Part shown: positions 23,681 to 32,589 of the stretch, piece after piece
Layout of the letters: every line of letters starts with the position of its first letter
Numbering within the stretch: position 1 is the first letter of the stretch
Source: Massilia aquatica
GTDB lineage: Bacteria > Pseudomonadota > Gammaproteobacteria > Burkholderiales > Burkholderiaceae_D
Length of the DNA stretch: 64,000 nucleotides
Direction: 5' to 3'
NCBI RefSeq assembly: GCF_011682045.1
Contig: NZ_VVIW01000004.1
Coordinates: 310,001 to 374,000 of the forward strand
Program-made: the position numbers and the translations under genes
Notes under the pieces: model-generated
Database searches by the model: none
What the model was told of the DNA's origin: nothing
Seen by the model: only the letters and a program-made list of their open reading frames with translations

Positions 23681-25452
23681 TGCGCGGCTCCCTGCTGCTG
23701 GCGGCGGCGCTGGGCGCGGCCGGCCTGGCCACGCACGCCGCCGCCGGTGGGCAAGAACAGGCGCCAGCGCCCTTGACGCCGCCGCTGTCGCATTTCGCCA
23801 TCGCGCAGCAGGCCATGCCGGCCTTTATCCAGCGCTACCAGCTCGATTACGCCAGTCTGGATAAGCTGTACACGGTGGCCAACGGTACGGCGCGTGCGCG
23901 CCAGATGCAGGATTTCTTCACCCAGTGGCGCGCCGCGCTCGACGCGCTGCCGTTCGACAGCTACGGCGTGGAAGACCGCATCGACGTGGTCATGATGCGC
24001 AACCAGATCGACTTCGAGCTGCGCGAACTGGCGGCCCAGCGCCAGCGATTCATCGAAGCCGAACCTTTGGCGCCGTTCGCGCGAGCGCTGATCGACATGG
24101 CCGAAGCGCGCCGCGTGATGCAGGCGCAGGACGGCGCGGCCAGCGCGGCGGTTCTCCAGCAAGCGCTGGTGGGCGTGCGCAAGGCGCACCAGGCCTTGCT
24201 GGCCGGGGCCGACATCAATGCGCGCAAGCCGATGGCGACCCGCAGCGTGGCCAACCGCGCCGCGCAGGTGCTGGCTACCACCGCGCGCGACCTGAAAGCC
24301 TGGTACGGCTATTACGAAGGGTACGACCCGCAGCTGACCTGGTGGGTCAAGCGTCCGTATGCGGACCTGGACAAGGCCATGAGCGAGTACGCGGCCGTTC
24401 TCAACGAACGGCTGGTCGGCAAGGCCTCGGCCAAGCTGCTCAATGTGACGGGCGACCCGATCGGGCGCGATGGCCTGGTCAGCGCCCTGCAGCGCGAGAT
24501 GATCCCGTACACGCCGGAAGAATTGATGGCGCTGGCCGAGAAGGAACTGGCCTGGGGCGAGGCCGAACTGCGCAAGGCTTCCGCCGAGATGGGGTTCGGG
24601 AGCGACTGGCACGCGGCCATGGAAAAGGTGAAAACCATGTACGTGGCGCCGGGCGAGCAGCCCGCCATGGTGCGGCGCCTGGCCAAGGAAGCGATCGACT
24701 ACATGGCGGCCAACAAGCTGGTAACGGTGCCCGAAGTGGCGCGCCGCAGCTGGCGCATGGACATGCTCTCGCCCGAGAGCCAGTTGATCAGCCCCTTCTT
24801 TTTGGGCGGCGACACGATCCTGGTGTCCTACCCCACGGCCGACATGACGCACGAGCAGAAGATGATGTCCATGCGCGGCAATAACCCGCATTTTTCGCGC
24901 GCGACCGTGCAGCACGAACTGATTCCCGGCCACCACCTGCAACTGTTCATGGCCGAGCGCTACCAGCCGCAGCGCCGCCTGTTCGACTCGCCCTTCTACG
25001 TCGAAGGCTGGGCCGTGTACTGGGAAATGCTGCTCTACGAGCGCAACTTCGCGGTCACGCCGGAAGACCGCATCGGCATGATGTTCTGGCGTAATCACCG
25101 CGCCGCGCGCATCCTGTTTTCGCTCGGCTTCCACATGGGGAAAGTCACGCCCGAGCAGGCGGTCGAGATGTTGATCGAGCGCGTCGGCCATGAGCCGGAC
25201 AATGCGCGCGCCGAGGTGCGGCGTTCGTTCAACGGCGACTATCCGCCGCTGTACCAGGCCGGCTACATGGTCGGCGCGCTGCAACTGCGCGAACTGAAAC
25301 GCGAGCTGGTCGACGGCGGCAAGATGACACTGCTGGAGTACCACGACCGCATTCTCGACGGCGGCATGCTGCCGGTCGAACTGGTACGCGCGCGCCTCAA
25401 GAACGAGAAGATCGCGCGCGACTTCAAGCCGCGCTGGCGCTTCTATAAATAA
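23680..25452 (+). CDS. Secreted DUF885-family putative metallopeptidase (first copy)
   Basis: 590 aa with a signal peptide (MRGSLLLAAALGAAGLATHAAA). The DUF885 domain fills the protein. A zincin-like site HELIPGHHLQ (about residue 411) is followed by VEGWAVYWEML, giving an HExxxHH plus downstream Glu pattern typical of the family. Members are predicted zinc peptidases of the cell envelope; few have been characterised. It starts one base inside the stop of the LivK-like gene, so binding protein and peptidase may act on related peptides or amino acids. It converges with the TPR gene, leaving a 4-bp gap. A second, clearly divergent copy lies at 28974. Confidence 0.8.
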   Translation: MRGSLLLAAALGAAGLATHAAAGGQEQAPAPLTPPLSHFAIAQQAMPAFIQRYQLDYASLDKLYTVANGTARARQMQDFFTQWRAALDALPFDSYGVEDRIDVVMMRNQIDFELRELAAQRQRFIEAEPLAPFARALIDMAEARRVMQAQDGAASAAVLQQALVGVRKAHQALLAGADINARKPMATRSVANRAAQVLATTARDLKAWYGYYEGYDPQLTWWVKRPYADLDKAMSEYAAVLNERLVGKASAKLLNVTGDPIGRDGLVSALQREMIPYTPEELMALAEKELAWGEAELRKASAEMGFGSDWHAAMEKVKTMYVAPGEQPAMVRRLAKEAIDYMAANKLVTVPEVARRSWRMDMLSPESQLISPFFLGGDTILVSYPTADMTHEQKMMSMRGNNPHFSRATVQHELIPGHHLQLFMAERYQPQRRLFDSPFYVEGWAVYWEMLLYERNFAVTPEDRIGMMFWRNHRAARILFSLGFHMGKVTPEQAVEMLIERVGHEPDNARAEVRRSFNGDYPPLYQAGYMVGALQLRELKRELVDGGKMTLLEYHDRILDGGMLPVELVRARLKNEKIARDFKPRWRFYK

Positions 25453-25456
25453 GCGC

Positions 25457-25762
25457 TTAGCGTCGCAAGCGCTTGAGGAACACCGTCATCTCGCGCGAGG
25501 CCTGGATGTCGCCCTGCTTCACGGCGACCTCCAGGCCTTTGTTCCATGCGGCGTCGGCGTCATCCATCCGGCCCAGCGCCAGCAGGGCTTTGCCGAGCAG
25601 CTTCCAGGCAGCCGAATGCAAGGGGTTCTGCTCGGTGGCGTGCTGCAAATGCAGGGCGGCGGCGGCGGCGTCGCCCTCTTTCAGACAAGCGTTCCCCAGG
25701 CCGAAGCGCAGCAGCGCGTTGTCGCGCCCCGCCGCCAGCAGTTGTTCGAGTTGTTCGCGCAT
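25457..25762 (-). CDS. Small TPR-repeat protein
   Basis: 101 aa, almost entirely helical, with about two tetratricopeptide repeats (ALLRFGLGNACLKEGDAAAA, then HSAAWKLLGKALLALGR with DADAAWNKGLE). No signal peptide or membrane segment. TPRs mediate protein contacts; no partner can be named. It lies 8 bp downstream of the DUF2165 gene on the same strand, so it is likely the last gene of the MFS-DUF2165-TPR transcript. Confidence 0.7.
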   Translation of the reverse strand: MREQLEQLLAAGRDNALLRFGLGNACLKEGDAAAAALHLQHATEQNPLHSAAWKLLGKALLALGRMDDADAAWNKGLEVAVKQGDIQASREMTVFLKRLRR

Positions 25763-25770
25763 CGCGCTCC

Positions 25771-26256
25771 TTATGCCAGCGGCAGGTTAAACAGCAAAAA
25801 GGCCGCCACGCTCCACACCAGCAAAGCGATATGCGTCAGTTGCAGGCCCTCCTGCCGGATCCAGTAGGCGAACCACATCCCGCCCAGATGCATCGCGAAC
25901 AGGAAGGCGGCAAAGCTGCTCAAGGCCAGGTTCAGTGCGGGACGGGCGAGCGCCAGGTCGCCTCCGACCGCCAGCGCATACGCGCCGGTCCAGCCGGCGC
26001 CGGCGGCGGCGATCTGCAGCGCCAGCACGATCAACATGGCAAAGCGCGCCGGCAAGGGCGAGGCGATGGCGCGCGCCAGCAAGGGCGTCGCGATTTCCGG
26101 CGCCTGCTTCAAGGGCGCCATCGACAGGGTGGCGCCGACCGCCCCGGCCGACCCGGCAAACGCTTGCAGGTTATTGATGACGGCAATCGACAGCCAGGCC
26201 GACAGCCCGAGCGCGTGCACCGACTGGAACAGCCAGATGGAGGTGGAAGCGCTCAT
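25771..26256 (-). CDS. DUF2165-like small integral membrane protein
   Basis: 161 aa from the ATG at 26256, which overlaps the stop of the MFS gene as ATGA. Four hydrophobic segments are visible (IWLFQSVHALGLSAWLSIAV near the start; FAMLIVLALQIAAAG; LALSSFAAFLFAMHLGGMWF; IALLVWSVAAFLLFNL), with a conserved WFAYWIRQEG loop. The family assignment is from memory and the function is unknown. Overlap with the transporter gene suggests the two products are made in linked amounts. Confidence 0.65.
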   Translation of the reverse strand: MSASTSIWLFQSVHALGLSAWLSIAVINNLQAFAGSAGAVGATLSMAPLKQAPEIATPLLARAIASPLPARFAMLIVLALQIAAAGAGWTGAYALAVGGDLALARPALNLALSSFAAFLFAMHLGGMWFAYWIRQEGLQLTHIALLVWSVAAFLLFNLPLA

Positions 26257-27683
26257 GCGCCTTCTCCTCGTTTGCGGGCAATGCGGCGCGCCAGCAGCGC
26301 CGCCAGTGCAGGCGCCAGCGCGAAGCTGGCGAACAGCCACAGGGCCGCCGATTGCGCACCGGCCTTGCCTCCCGGTTCGGTCAGGCCGGCGGCATTGGCC
26401 ACCAGCCCCGCCACCGCCGCGCCGATCGCCATGCCGTACAACTGCACGGTGGTGATCGCCGCCGAGGCCAGGCCGCCCTCGCCCGCCGGCGCCAGGGTGA
26501 GAACGCGCGTAAGCAGGTGCGGCCAGCCCAGGCCCACACCGGCGCCGGCAGCGGCCAGCGCCACGCCATACAACAGCATCAGCATGCCGGGTGATAGCGC
26601 GCCGGCGGTCGGCACCAGCAGCGCCAGCGCCACCAGGCTGACGGCGCCCAGCAGCGGGCCGGCGCGCAGCATCGCCACGGCAGCGTTACCCTGGCGCCCG
26701 GACGAGAGCATGGAACTGAAGCTCCAGCCAGCCGCCATGGCGGCTGTGAGGTAGCCGGCGGCCAGCGGCGTGTAGCCGTGCAGGGTCTGCAAAAAGTAAG
26801 GGACATAAATTTCGGTGGTGGTGCCGACCAGCAGCAGGGCCACGCTGGCGTACACCGCGCCCAGTGGCGACGCCAGTTCGCAGGTCCCGGACGGCAGCAG
26901 GCGCACCGTGGAGCGGCGTTCGACCAGCATCGCCGCCACGCCGAGCGCGATGCCGGCCGCCACGCCGGCGCCCTGCCACACCAGCGCGCGCGACAAGCCG
27001 CCCGCCGCCACCGCCAGCACGGAGGCGGCCAGCAAGGCGATCTGCGCCACCGGAATCACCGGCTTGACGGAGGCGCCGGCGGCAGGTCCCAGTCGCACGG
27101 CCACCAGCATGGCCTGCAACAGGGCCACCGGGAGCAGGGTCCAGAAGGCCCAGCGCCAGTGCCCGGACTGGGCGAACAGGCCGCCCACGGCCGGCCCGCA
27201 CAAGGTGGCCACGCCCCACATGCCCGACACCAGCGCCACCGCGCGCGGCCACAGGGGCGCGGGGAACACCACGCGAATGAGCGAGTAGCTCAGGGCGGCC
27301 AGGGCGCCGCCGCCCAGGCCCTGCACGCTGCGCCCGGCCAGCATCCACGGCATGGAATTCGCGCTCGCGCAGGCGGCCGAGCCGAGCGCGAAGATGCCCA
27401 GCGCCGCCAGGCATGCGCCGCGCGGGCCGGCGCCCGCCAGCAAGCGCACCGACAGCGCCGCGCCAATGATCGAGGCCACCACGAACAAGGTGGTGTTCCA
27501 CGCGTACCAGTCCAGGCCTCCGATATCCTGCACCACCGACGGCAGCACGGTGGTGACGATGTGGACATTGATTGCGTGCAGCGCCACGCCCCCGGTGAGG
27601 GCCAGGGCCAGCAGGCCGTTTTGGCCGGAAAACAGCGCGCCCCAGGAGGCGGTGGCAGGTGTGGTGGTAGCAGCAGTGGACAT
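26253..27683 (-). CDS. MFS transporter, multidrug-efflux type
   Basis: 476 aa from the ATG at 27683; the frame is open to 27767 but that extension is hydrophilic and overlaps the divergent regulator. About 12-14 membrane helices. Conserved MFS features include VVQDIGGLDWYAWNTTLFV in the first helices and GRSVQGLGGGALAALSYSL in helix 4-5, like EmrB/QacA-type drug exporters. It is the first gene of a coupled set with DUF2165 and diverges from a SufR-like regulator with a 71-bp gap, suggesting direct control by it. The substrate is unknown. Confidence 0.8.
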   Translation of the reverse strand: MSTAATTTPATASWGALFSGQNGLLALALTGGVALHAINVHIVTTVLPSVVQDIGGLDWYAWNTTLFVVASIIGAALSVRLLAGAGPRGACLAALGIFALGSAACASANSMPWMLAGRSVQGLGGGALAALSYSLIRVVFPAPLWPRAVALVSGMWGVATLCGPAVGGLFAQSGHWRWAFWTLLPVALLQAMLVAVRLGPAAGASVKPVIPVAQIALLAASVLAVAAGGLSRALVWQGAGVAAGIALGVAAMLVERRSTVRLLPSGTCELASPLGAVYASVALLLVGTTTEIYVPYFLQTLHGYTPLAAGYLTAAMAAGWSFSSMLSSGRQGNAAVAMLRAGPLLGAVSLVALALLVPTAGALSPGMLMLLYGVALAAAGAGVGLGWPHLLTRVLTLAPAGEGGLASAAITTVQLYGMAIGAAVAGLVANAAGLTEPGGKAGAQSAALWLFASFALAPALAALLARRIARKRGEGA

Positions 27684-27754
27684 GGTTCTTTGATCGACAG
27701 GACTTCGGGATTGGCTTAATATGCAAGGAAACGTTTGGATAATAAGGCTGAGCC

Positions 27755-28423
27755 GTGAATTACGCAAGCAAATCGTTGGATAACTCGGCCGAGGGCAAGC
27801 CCGCCGAACGCATCCTGTTCTTCATCAAGTCGAAGGGGCCGAGCCCCACCGCGCGCCTGGCGCAGATGCTGGAGATGACCCCGGAAGCGGCGCGCCAGCA
27901 GGTGCAGAAGCTGGTCGCGGCGGGCTTGATCGAGGGCCGCCAGCAGGATGCGGCCGGGGTCGGGCGGCCGCGCCAGGACTGGGTGCTGACCGAGGCCGGC
28001 AACCGGCGCTTTCCGGACACGCATGCGCAGATGACGGTGCAGCTGATCGGATCGATCCGCCAGCTGTTCGGCGAAGAGGGACTCGATAAACTGGTGGCCC
28101 AGCGCGAGAACGAAGCGCGCCTGCTGTACCGGCAAGCTTGCAACGGCGCCACTGTGCAGGAGCGCCTGGCGCAACTGGCGGCGGTACGCACCGACGAAGG
28201 CTATATGGCGCGCGTCGAGGCCGACGCGCAGGGCTGGCTGCTGATCGAAGACCACTGCCCGATCTGCGTGGCGGCGCGCACCTGCCAGGGCTTTTGCCGC
28301 TCCGAGCTCCAGCTGTTCGCCGAAGTCGCCGGGCTTGATGCGACCGTCACGCGCGAGCAGCATGTGCTGGCCGGCGCCGCGCGCTGTGTCTACCGGATCA
28401 CGCCCCTACAAAAACTTGCTTGA
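27755..28423 (+). CDS. SufR-like HTH regulator with a C-terminal cysteine cluster (probable Fe-S sensor)
   Basis: 222 aa. The N-terminal winged helix (about 17-85; TARLAQMLEMTPEAARQQVQ, then GRPRQDWVLTEAG) is of the ArsR/DeoR-like SufR kind. The C-terminus carries C168-P-I-C171, C177, C181 and C211, a cluster like that of SufR-type regulators that bind an iron-sulfur cluster. It begins with GTG preceded by AAGG at 7 nt. Divergent from an MFS/DUF2165 pair, it probably represses it and releases on oxidative or redox signals. That regulation is inference; the cysteine arrangement is seen directly. Confidence 0.75.
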   Translation: MNYASKSLDNSAEGKPAERILFFIKSKGPSPTARLAQMLEMTPEAARQQVQKLVAAGLIEGRQQDAAGVGRPRQDWVLTEAGNRRFPDTHAQMTVQLIGSIRQLFGEEGLDKLVAQRENEARLLYRQACNGATVQERLAQLAAVRTDEGYMARVEADAQGWLLIEDHCPICVAARTCQGFCRSELQLFAEVAGLDATVTREQHVLAGAARCVYRITPLQKLA

Positions 28424-28480
28424 TCGCATGGACCGGAGTGGTCTATGCTTCGCGCATCTTACAACCATCGCGGAGCTGGC

Positions 28481-28810
28481 ATGACCACAACCAAACCCAC
28501 CGGCATCGGCAAGCTGTTCGTCGCCGTCTGCCTGATCGAAGGCCTGACCTGGACCGGCCTGTTGATCGGCATGTTCCTCAAATATACGACCGAGACCACC
28601 GACCTGGGCGTGCGCTTCTTCGGCCCCGTACATGGCGGCGCGTTCATGGTGTATGTGGTGGTGACCGTGCTGGCCGCTTTGCGCCTGCGCTGGCCATGGT
28701 GGGCGACCCTGATCGCCCTGGTGGCCGCGGTGCCGCCGCTGGTGACGATTCCGCTCGAAATCTGGTTCAAGAAGCGCGGCATGCTGACCGAAGCGCCAGC
28801 GGTGCGCTGA
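28481..28810 (+). CDS. DUF3817 small membrane protein
   Basis: 109 aa from the ATG at 28481, which has a GGAG ribosome site. Three helices are predicted (KLFVAVCLIEGLTWTGLLIG; FMVYVVVTVLAALRL; WATLIALVAAVPPLVTIPLE). The helix 1 motif with Glu-Gly and the central GPVHGG match my recollection of DUF3817, often found near MFS transporters. Function unknown. It follows the regulator by 57 bp and may share its transcript. Confidence 0.7.
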   Translation: MTTTKPTGIGKLFVAVCLIEGLTWTGLLIGMFLKYTTETTDLGVRFFGPVHGGAFMVYVVVTVLAALRLRWPWWATLIALVAAVPPLVTIPLEIWFKKRGMLTEAPAVR

Positions 28811-28818
28811 AAAAACAA

Positions 28819-28848
28819 AGCCGCTCCCGCAACAAGCGGCGAGCGGCT
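28819..28848. terminator. GC-rich hairpin after the DUF3817 gene, possible terminator
   Basis: AGCCGCT (28819-28825) pairs with AGCGGCT (28842-28848), with an inner CCGC/GCGG stem around an AACAA loop. On the minus strand it is followed by TTTGTTTTTT; on the plus strand no T-run follows. It may slow plus-strand readthrough from the gene ending at 28810 or block opposing transcription. Confidence 0.4.
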
Positions 28849-28973
28849 CGCATCACATTCCCATTCGTGCGCGCGCTGCCGATCGGGCAAATCCATCGCC
28901 TCCGGCCAAGGGTACGCGAACAAAAAAATCGCGTATCCTGACTGCCGCGCTCATTTTTCTCCGGATAATTATT

Positions 28974-30794
28974 ATGCATAAAATCTTCGCCCAGACCGCG
29001 CTGTGGACCGCGCTCGCCCTCACCTTCGCACCCGCCGCCGCGCTGGCCGCGCCGCCGGCCGCGCCGCTGGCCGGTAAGGTATCGGGCGTGGTATCGGCCC
29101 AAGCCAAGAAGCAGCTCGACGCACTCGCCGCCGACTACTATGAAGCGGTGGCGCGCTTCGACCCGGTCGACGCCACCGAACGCGGCGACAACCGCTTCGA
29201 CGACCAGATCGGCATGAGCATCGGCCCCAAGGAGCGGGCACGCCAGAACGCGCGCTACAACGTGTTCCTGAACCGCCTGCACGCGCTGGACCGGCGCGCG
29301 CTCGACCTGCGCTCGCAGACCAACTACGACGTGCTCGAATTCGAGTTGAACAGCCTGCTGTCGTTCTCCAACCTGCCGGAACTGATGCTGCCGCTGAACC
29401 AGATGGATGGCATGCCGGTCACCATCGCCAACTACGCCGGCGGCGACGCCGCCCAGCCCCTGACAACGGTCAAGCAGTACAAGGCCTACCTGAACCGCCT
29501 GACGCAGCTGCCAGGATGGATCGACCAGGCCATCGCCAACATGCGCGAAGGGATGCGCGTGAACGTCACCTTGCCGCGCGCGGCGGTGGTGTCGATGCTG
29601 CCGCAGTACCAGAAGCTGGTCAGCGCCAAGGCTGAAGAGAGCATCTACTACACCCCGATCCGCAACATGCCGGCCAGTTTTTCGGCCGCCGACAAGGCGC
29701 AGCTGACCGCCGCCTACCGCAAGGCGATCGACGCAAAATTAGCGCCGGCGCTGGTGCGCCTGGCCACCTTCATCGAAAAAGACTACCTGCCGGCGGCGCG
29801 CCAGAGCACCGGCTGGAGCGCCCTGCCCGAAGGGAAGGAGTGGTACGAAAAGAGCGTGGCGGTGCGCACCACCACCAATCTCACGCCGGAGCAGATCCAT
29901 GCGATCGGCGTGGCCGAAGTGGCGCGCATCCAGGGCGAGTACGGCGTGGTGGGGCCGAAGATGGGCTACACCGGGCCGGCGGCGGGTTTGCCGGTGTGGG
30001 TGTCGCAGCAGGCCAAATACAAGCCGTTCAAGACCGACCAGGAAGTCATCGACGTGTACCGCAAGCTCGATGCGCTGCTGCGCACCAAGCTGCCGGCCTT
30101 GTTCACCCTGATGCCGAAGGCGCCGCTGGACCTGCGCCTGGAACCGGAACTGTCGCGTGCCACCGCGTCCGACCACTACAGCGCGCCGGCCATGGACGGC
30201 TCGCGCCCGGGCGTGTTCTGGTCGGTGGTGAACGATCCGACCCAGTACGGCAGCACCGGCATGGTGACCCTGTTCCTGCACGAAGGGCAGCCGGGCCACC
30301 ATTTCCACATCGCCCTGCTGCAGGAGCTGGACCTGCCGAAATTCCGCAAATTCAGCGGCAACACGGCCTATACCGAAGGCTGGGCGCTGTATGCCGAAAC
30401 CCTGGGCAAGGAGATGGGCCTGTTCGACAAGCCGGAGGATTACTTCGGCCACCTGAACGATGAAATGCTGCGCGCGGTGCGGCTGGTGGTCGATACCGGC
30501 ATGCACGCCAAGGGCTGGACGCGCGAGCAGTCGATCCAGTACATGCGCGACACGCTCGGTTATCCGGAGTCGATGGCCAGGAGCGAGACCGAGCGGTACA
30601 TGGTGTGGCCGGGGCAGGCGCTCGGCTACAAGATCGGCGCGCTCAAGATCACCGAACTGCGGCGCCGCGCGGAAGCGGCGCTGGGCGATAAATTCAGCCT
30701 GCCGAAATTCCACGAGATCGTGCTGGAAGACGGCACCTTGCCGCTGTCGCTGCTGGAAGTGAAGGTCAATCGCTGGATCGAGAAGAACCAGTAA
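28974..30794 (+). CDS. Secreted DUF885-family putative metallopeptidase (second copy)
   Basis: 606 aa with a signal peptide (MHKIFAQTALWTALALTFAP, ending ALA). The DUF885 zincin-like site here is HEGQPGHHFH (about residue 434), followed by YTEGWALYAETLG with the downstream Glu. It shares fold and motif order with the copy at 23680 but differs in the active-site residues between the first His-Glu and the HH pair (GQPGHH versus LIPGHH), so the two are old paralogues rather than a recent duplication. Likely a periplasmic or extracellular peptidase. It stands alone, with a strong terminator 7 bp after the stop. Confidence 0.8.
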   Translation: MHKIFAQTALWTALALTFAPAAALAAPPAAPLAGKVSGVVSAQAKKQLDALAADYYEAVARFDPVDATERGDNRFDDQIGMSIGPKERARQNARYNVFLNRLHALDRRALDLRSQTNYDVLEFELNSLLSFSNLPELMLPLNQMDGMPVTIANYAGGDAAQPLTTVKQYKAYLNRLTQLPGWIDQAIANMREGMRVNVTLPRAAVVSMLPQYQKLVSAKAEESIYYTPIRNMPASFSAADKAQLTAAYRKAIDAKLAPALVRLATFIEKDYLPAARQSTGWSALPEGKEWYEKSVAVRTTTNLTPEQIHAIGVAEVARIQGEYGVVGPKMGYTGPAAGLPVWVSQQAKYKPFKTDQEVIDVYRKLDALLRTKLPALFTLMPKAPLDLRLEPELSRATASDHYSAPAMDGSRPGVFWSVVNDPTQYGSTGMVTLFLHEGQPGHHFHIALLQELDLPKFRKFSGNTAYTEGWALYAETLGKEMGLFDKPEDYFGHLNDEMLRAVRLVVDTGMHAKGWTREQSIQYMRDTLGYPESMARSETERYMVWPGQALGYKIGALKITELRRRAEAALGDKFSLPKFHEIVLEDGTLPLSLLEVKVNRWIEKNQ

Positions 30795-30801
30795 ACGAAC
30801 A

Positions 30802-30827
30802 GGGGGAACGCAGGCGTTCCCCCTTTT
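30802..30827 (+). terminator. Intrinsic terminator after the second DUF885 gene
   Basis: Perfect 9-bp stem GGGGGAACG / CGTTCCCCC around a CAGG loop, followed by TTTTC. It lies between convergent genes (DUF885 and M14). Confidence 0.9.
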
Positions 30828-30852
30828 CAGGCTTTTCCTTTTTGGCGCCGGC

Positions 30853-32541
30853 TTACATCACCGACAGCACCGGATAACGGCGCCACTCCGGCTCCACGTA
30901 GCGCGCGCAGTTGGCGAAGATGAAGTCGAGCACCGCGCACTGGTCCGACAACAGCGCCGGATTGGCCGCCTTCCAGGCCTCGAACTTGGCCTTCAACGCC
31001 GGCTCGTCGCGCAGCAGTTCGGCCGCGTGGTCTTCGAACACGTAGTCCGAATACGCTTCCTTTTTCTCCAACACACTGTTAAAGAAACCCCAGCGGAAAA
31101 AGCTGTCGTGGCCCTGCGGTTCCAGGGTTTCGATGGCGTAGCGCGCCATGTCCTGGTCCAGCTCAATGATCCAGTCGCCGGCGCGCAGGGTCACGGCCTG
31201 GGTGAATGCTTCCAGCTGCACGTCGTCATGGAACATATGGCCTTCGTAGGCGTTCGCGCGCGAATCGACCGAGACGATGCGGTAGCAGCGCACCTCTTCG
31301 ACGCGATCGGCCTCGATGCGCGTCATCGCCACGCCGTTCCACTGCAAACGTTCGACGACTTCGCGCCAGGCTTGCGGCAGCACGTACGCGCGCGGCGTGG
31401 CCACCACGATATCGGCCGGGAAGCTGTTGAAGTAGGCAATGTCGCGCTCCCACGGCGCGCTGCGGTCGTACGACAGGCGCGTGTAGTTGCCGAGCGTGCT
31501 GGGCGTGTAGGTGGCCGCGTAGCCGCGAAATGGAAAGGTCGACGGCTTGGCGGCATCCATGGCCCAGTGCACCGGCCACTCGCGCCGGGTCTTGCCTTCG
31601 TCGCGCACGGCGCGGCGCAGCGCCTGGATCGTGGCCGCCTGCGCCACCGTGAAGTCGAGCGCCGTTTCGACCAGCGCGCGCATCGAGTCGTAGCGGTCGG
31701 CAAACGGCTTGAGCATGTGCGTCTCGGGCATGAAGCCGATGGTGTGGTGCAGCGCAGCGAAGCCGGTCGAAAAGCGCGGCGTCTCCAAAAATTCGGCGAT
31801 GCCGTGGTCCGGGCTGTCCTTGACCGGATTGACGTACGGGCAGGTCGGCCAGCCGCGCCGCGCCATCTCGGCGAACATATGCGGCAGCATGGTCGACTGC
31901 AAAAACCGGCCGAGCGCGCCGCCCAGTTTATCGGTCTGGGTGTGGATCAGGGTCATCGTGTACGGATAGTCGGCGCCGTTGGAGGTGTGGGTGTCGACCA
32001 TCACGTCCGGGTCCCAGGCCGTGAACAGCTTGTTGAAGACCTGCGCGGTGAGACTGTCGCACTTGACGAAGTCGCGGTTCAGGTCGAGGTGGCGGCTGTT
32101 GCCGCGAAAGCCGAACTGCTCGGGGCCGTCCTGGTTCACGCGCGAGGTGTCGGCACGGTTGATGCTGCCGTCGACGTTGTACAGCGGGACGAACAGGAAC
32201 ACCGTTTTACCCAGCGCGGCCAGGCGCACCGGGTCGGTGCAGAAGTCGCGCACCAGCGCCATGCAGGCGTCCACACCTTCCGGTTCGCCCGGGTGGATGC
32301 CGTTGTTGTTGAAGAAGACCGGACGCCCTTCGTCCTTGATGCGCTGGCGCTCGAACACGCCGTCGCCCGACACCACGCCGGCGTGGATCGGCAGGCCGGC
32401 GTCGGAGGTGCCGACGACGTCAAAATGGAGCACGCCGGGATAGCGGCGCGCCAGCGCTTCGTACCATGCGATGCACTCAGCCCAGGTCGTGGTCTGGTTT
32501 TTGTTGCCCTGTTCGTAGGGCGTTTTCAATTCGTTCGACAT
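30853..32541 (-). CDS. M14-family zinc carboxypeptidase-like protein, cytoplasmic
   Basis: 562 aa without a signal peptide. The M14 zinc site is present: H83-P-G-E86 in GIHPGEPEG and H185 in VDTHTSNG, with the substrate-binding Arg in DLNRDF (154-159). METHMLKPF-like residues near 290 (MPETHMLKPF) supply the region of the catalytic Glu. The C-terminal ~240 residues are an extra beta-rich domain. Related proteins hydrolyse C-terminal residues or act as amidases; the substrate is not known. No clear Shine-Dalgarno precedes the ATG. It is separated by 48 bp from the histidine-kinase gene and may be read with it. Confidence 0.8.
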   Translation of the reverse strand: MSNELKTPYEQGNKNQTTTWAECIAWYEALARRYPGVLHFDVVGTSDAGLPIHAGVVSGDGVFERQRIKDEGRPVFFNNNGIHPGEPEGVDACMALVRDFCTDPVRLAALGKTVFLFVPLYNVDGSINRADTSRVNQDGPEQFGFRGNSRHLDLNRDFVKCDSLTAQVFNKLFTAWDPDVMVDTHTSNGADYPYTMTLIHTQTDKLGGALGRFLQSTMLPHMFAEMARRGWPTCPYVNPVKDSPDHGIAEFLETPRFSTGFAALHHTIGFMPETHMLKPFADRYDSMRALVETALDFTVAQAATIQALRRAVRDEGKTRREWPVHWAMDAAKPSTFPFRGYAATYTPSTLGNYTRLSYDRSAPWERDIAYFNSFPADIVVATPRAYVLPQAWREVVERLQWNGVAMTRIEADRVEEVRCYRIVSVDSRANAYEGHMFHDDVQLEAFTQAVTLRAGDWIIELDQDMARYAIETLEPQGHDSFFRWGFFNSVLEKKEAYSDYVFEDHAAELLRDEPALKAKFEAWKAANPALLSDQCAVLDFIFANCARYVEPEWRRYPVLSVM

Positions 32542-32589
32542 TGTGTGTTTTGCGATGAAGGTTAAGGCGGTGGAAAGAAGATACTACCG

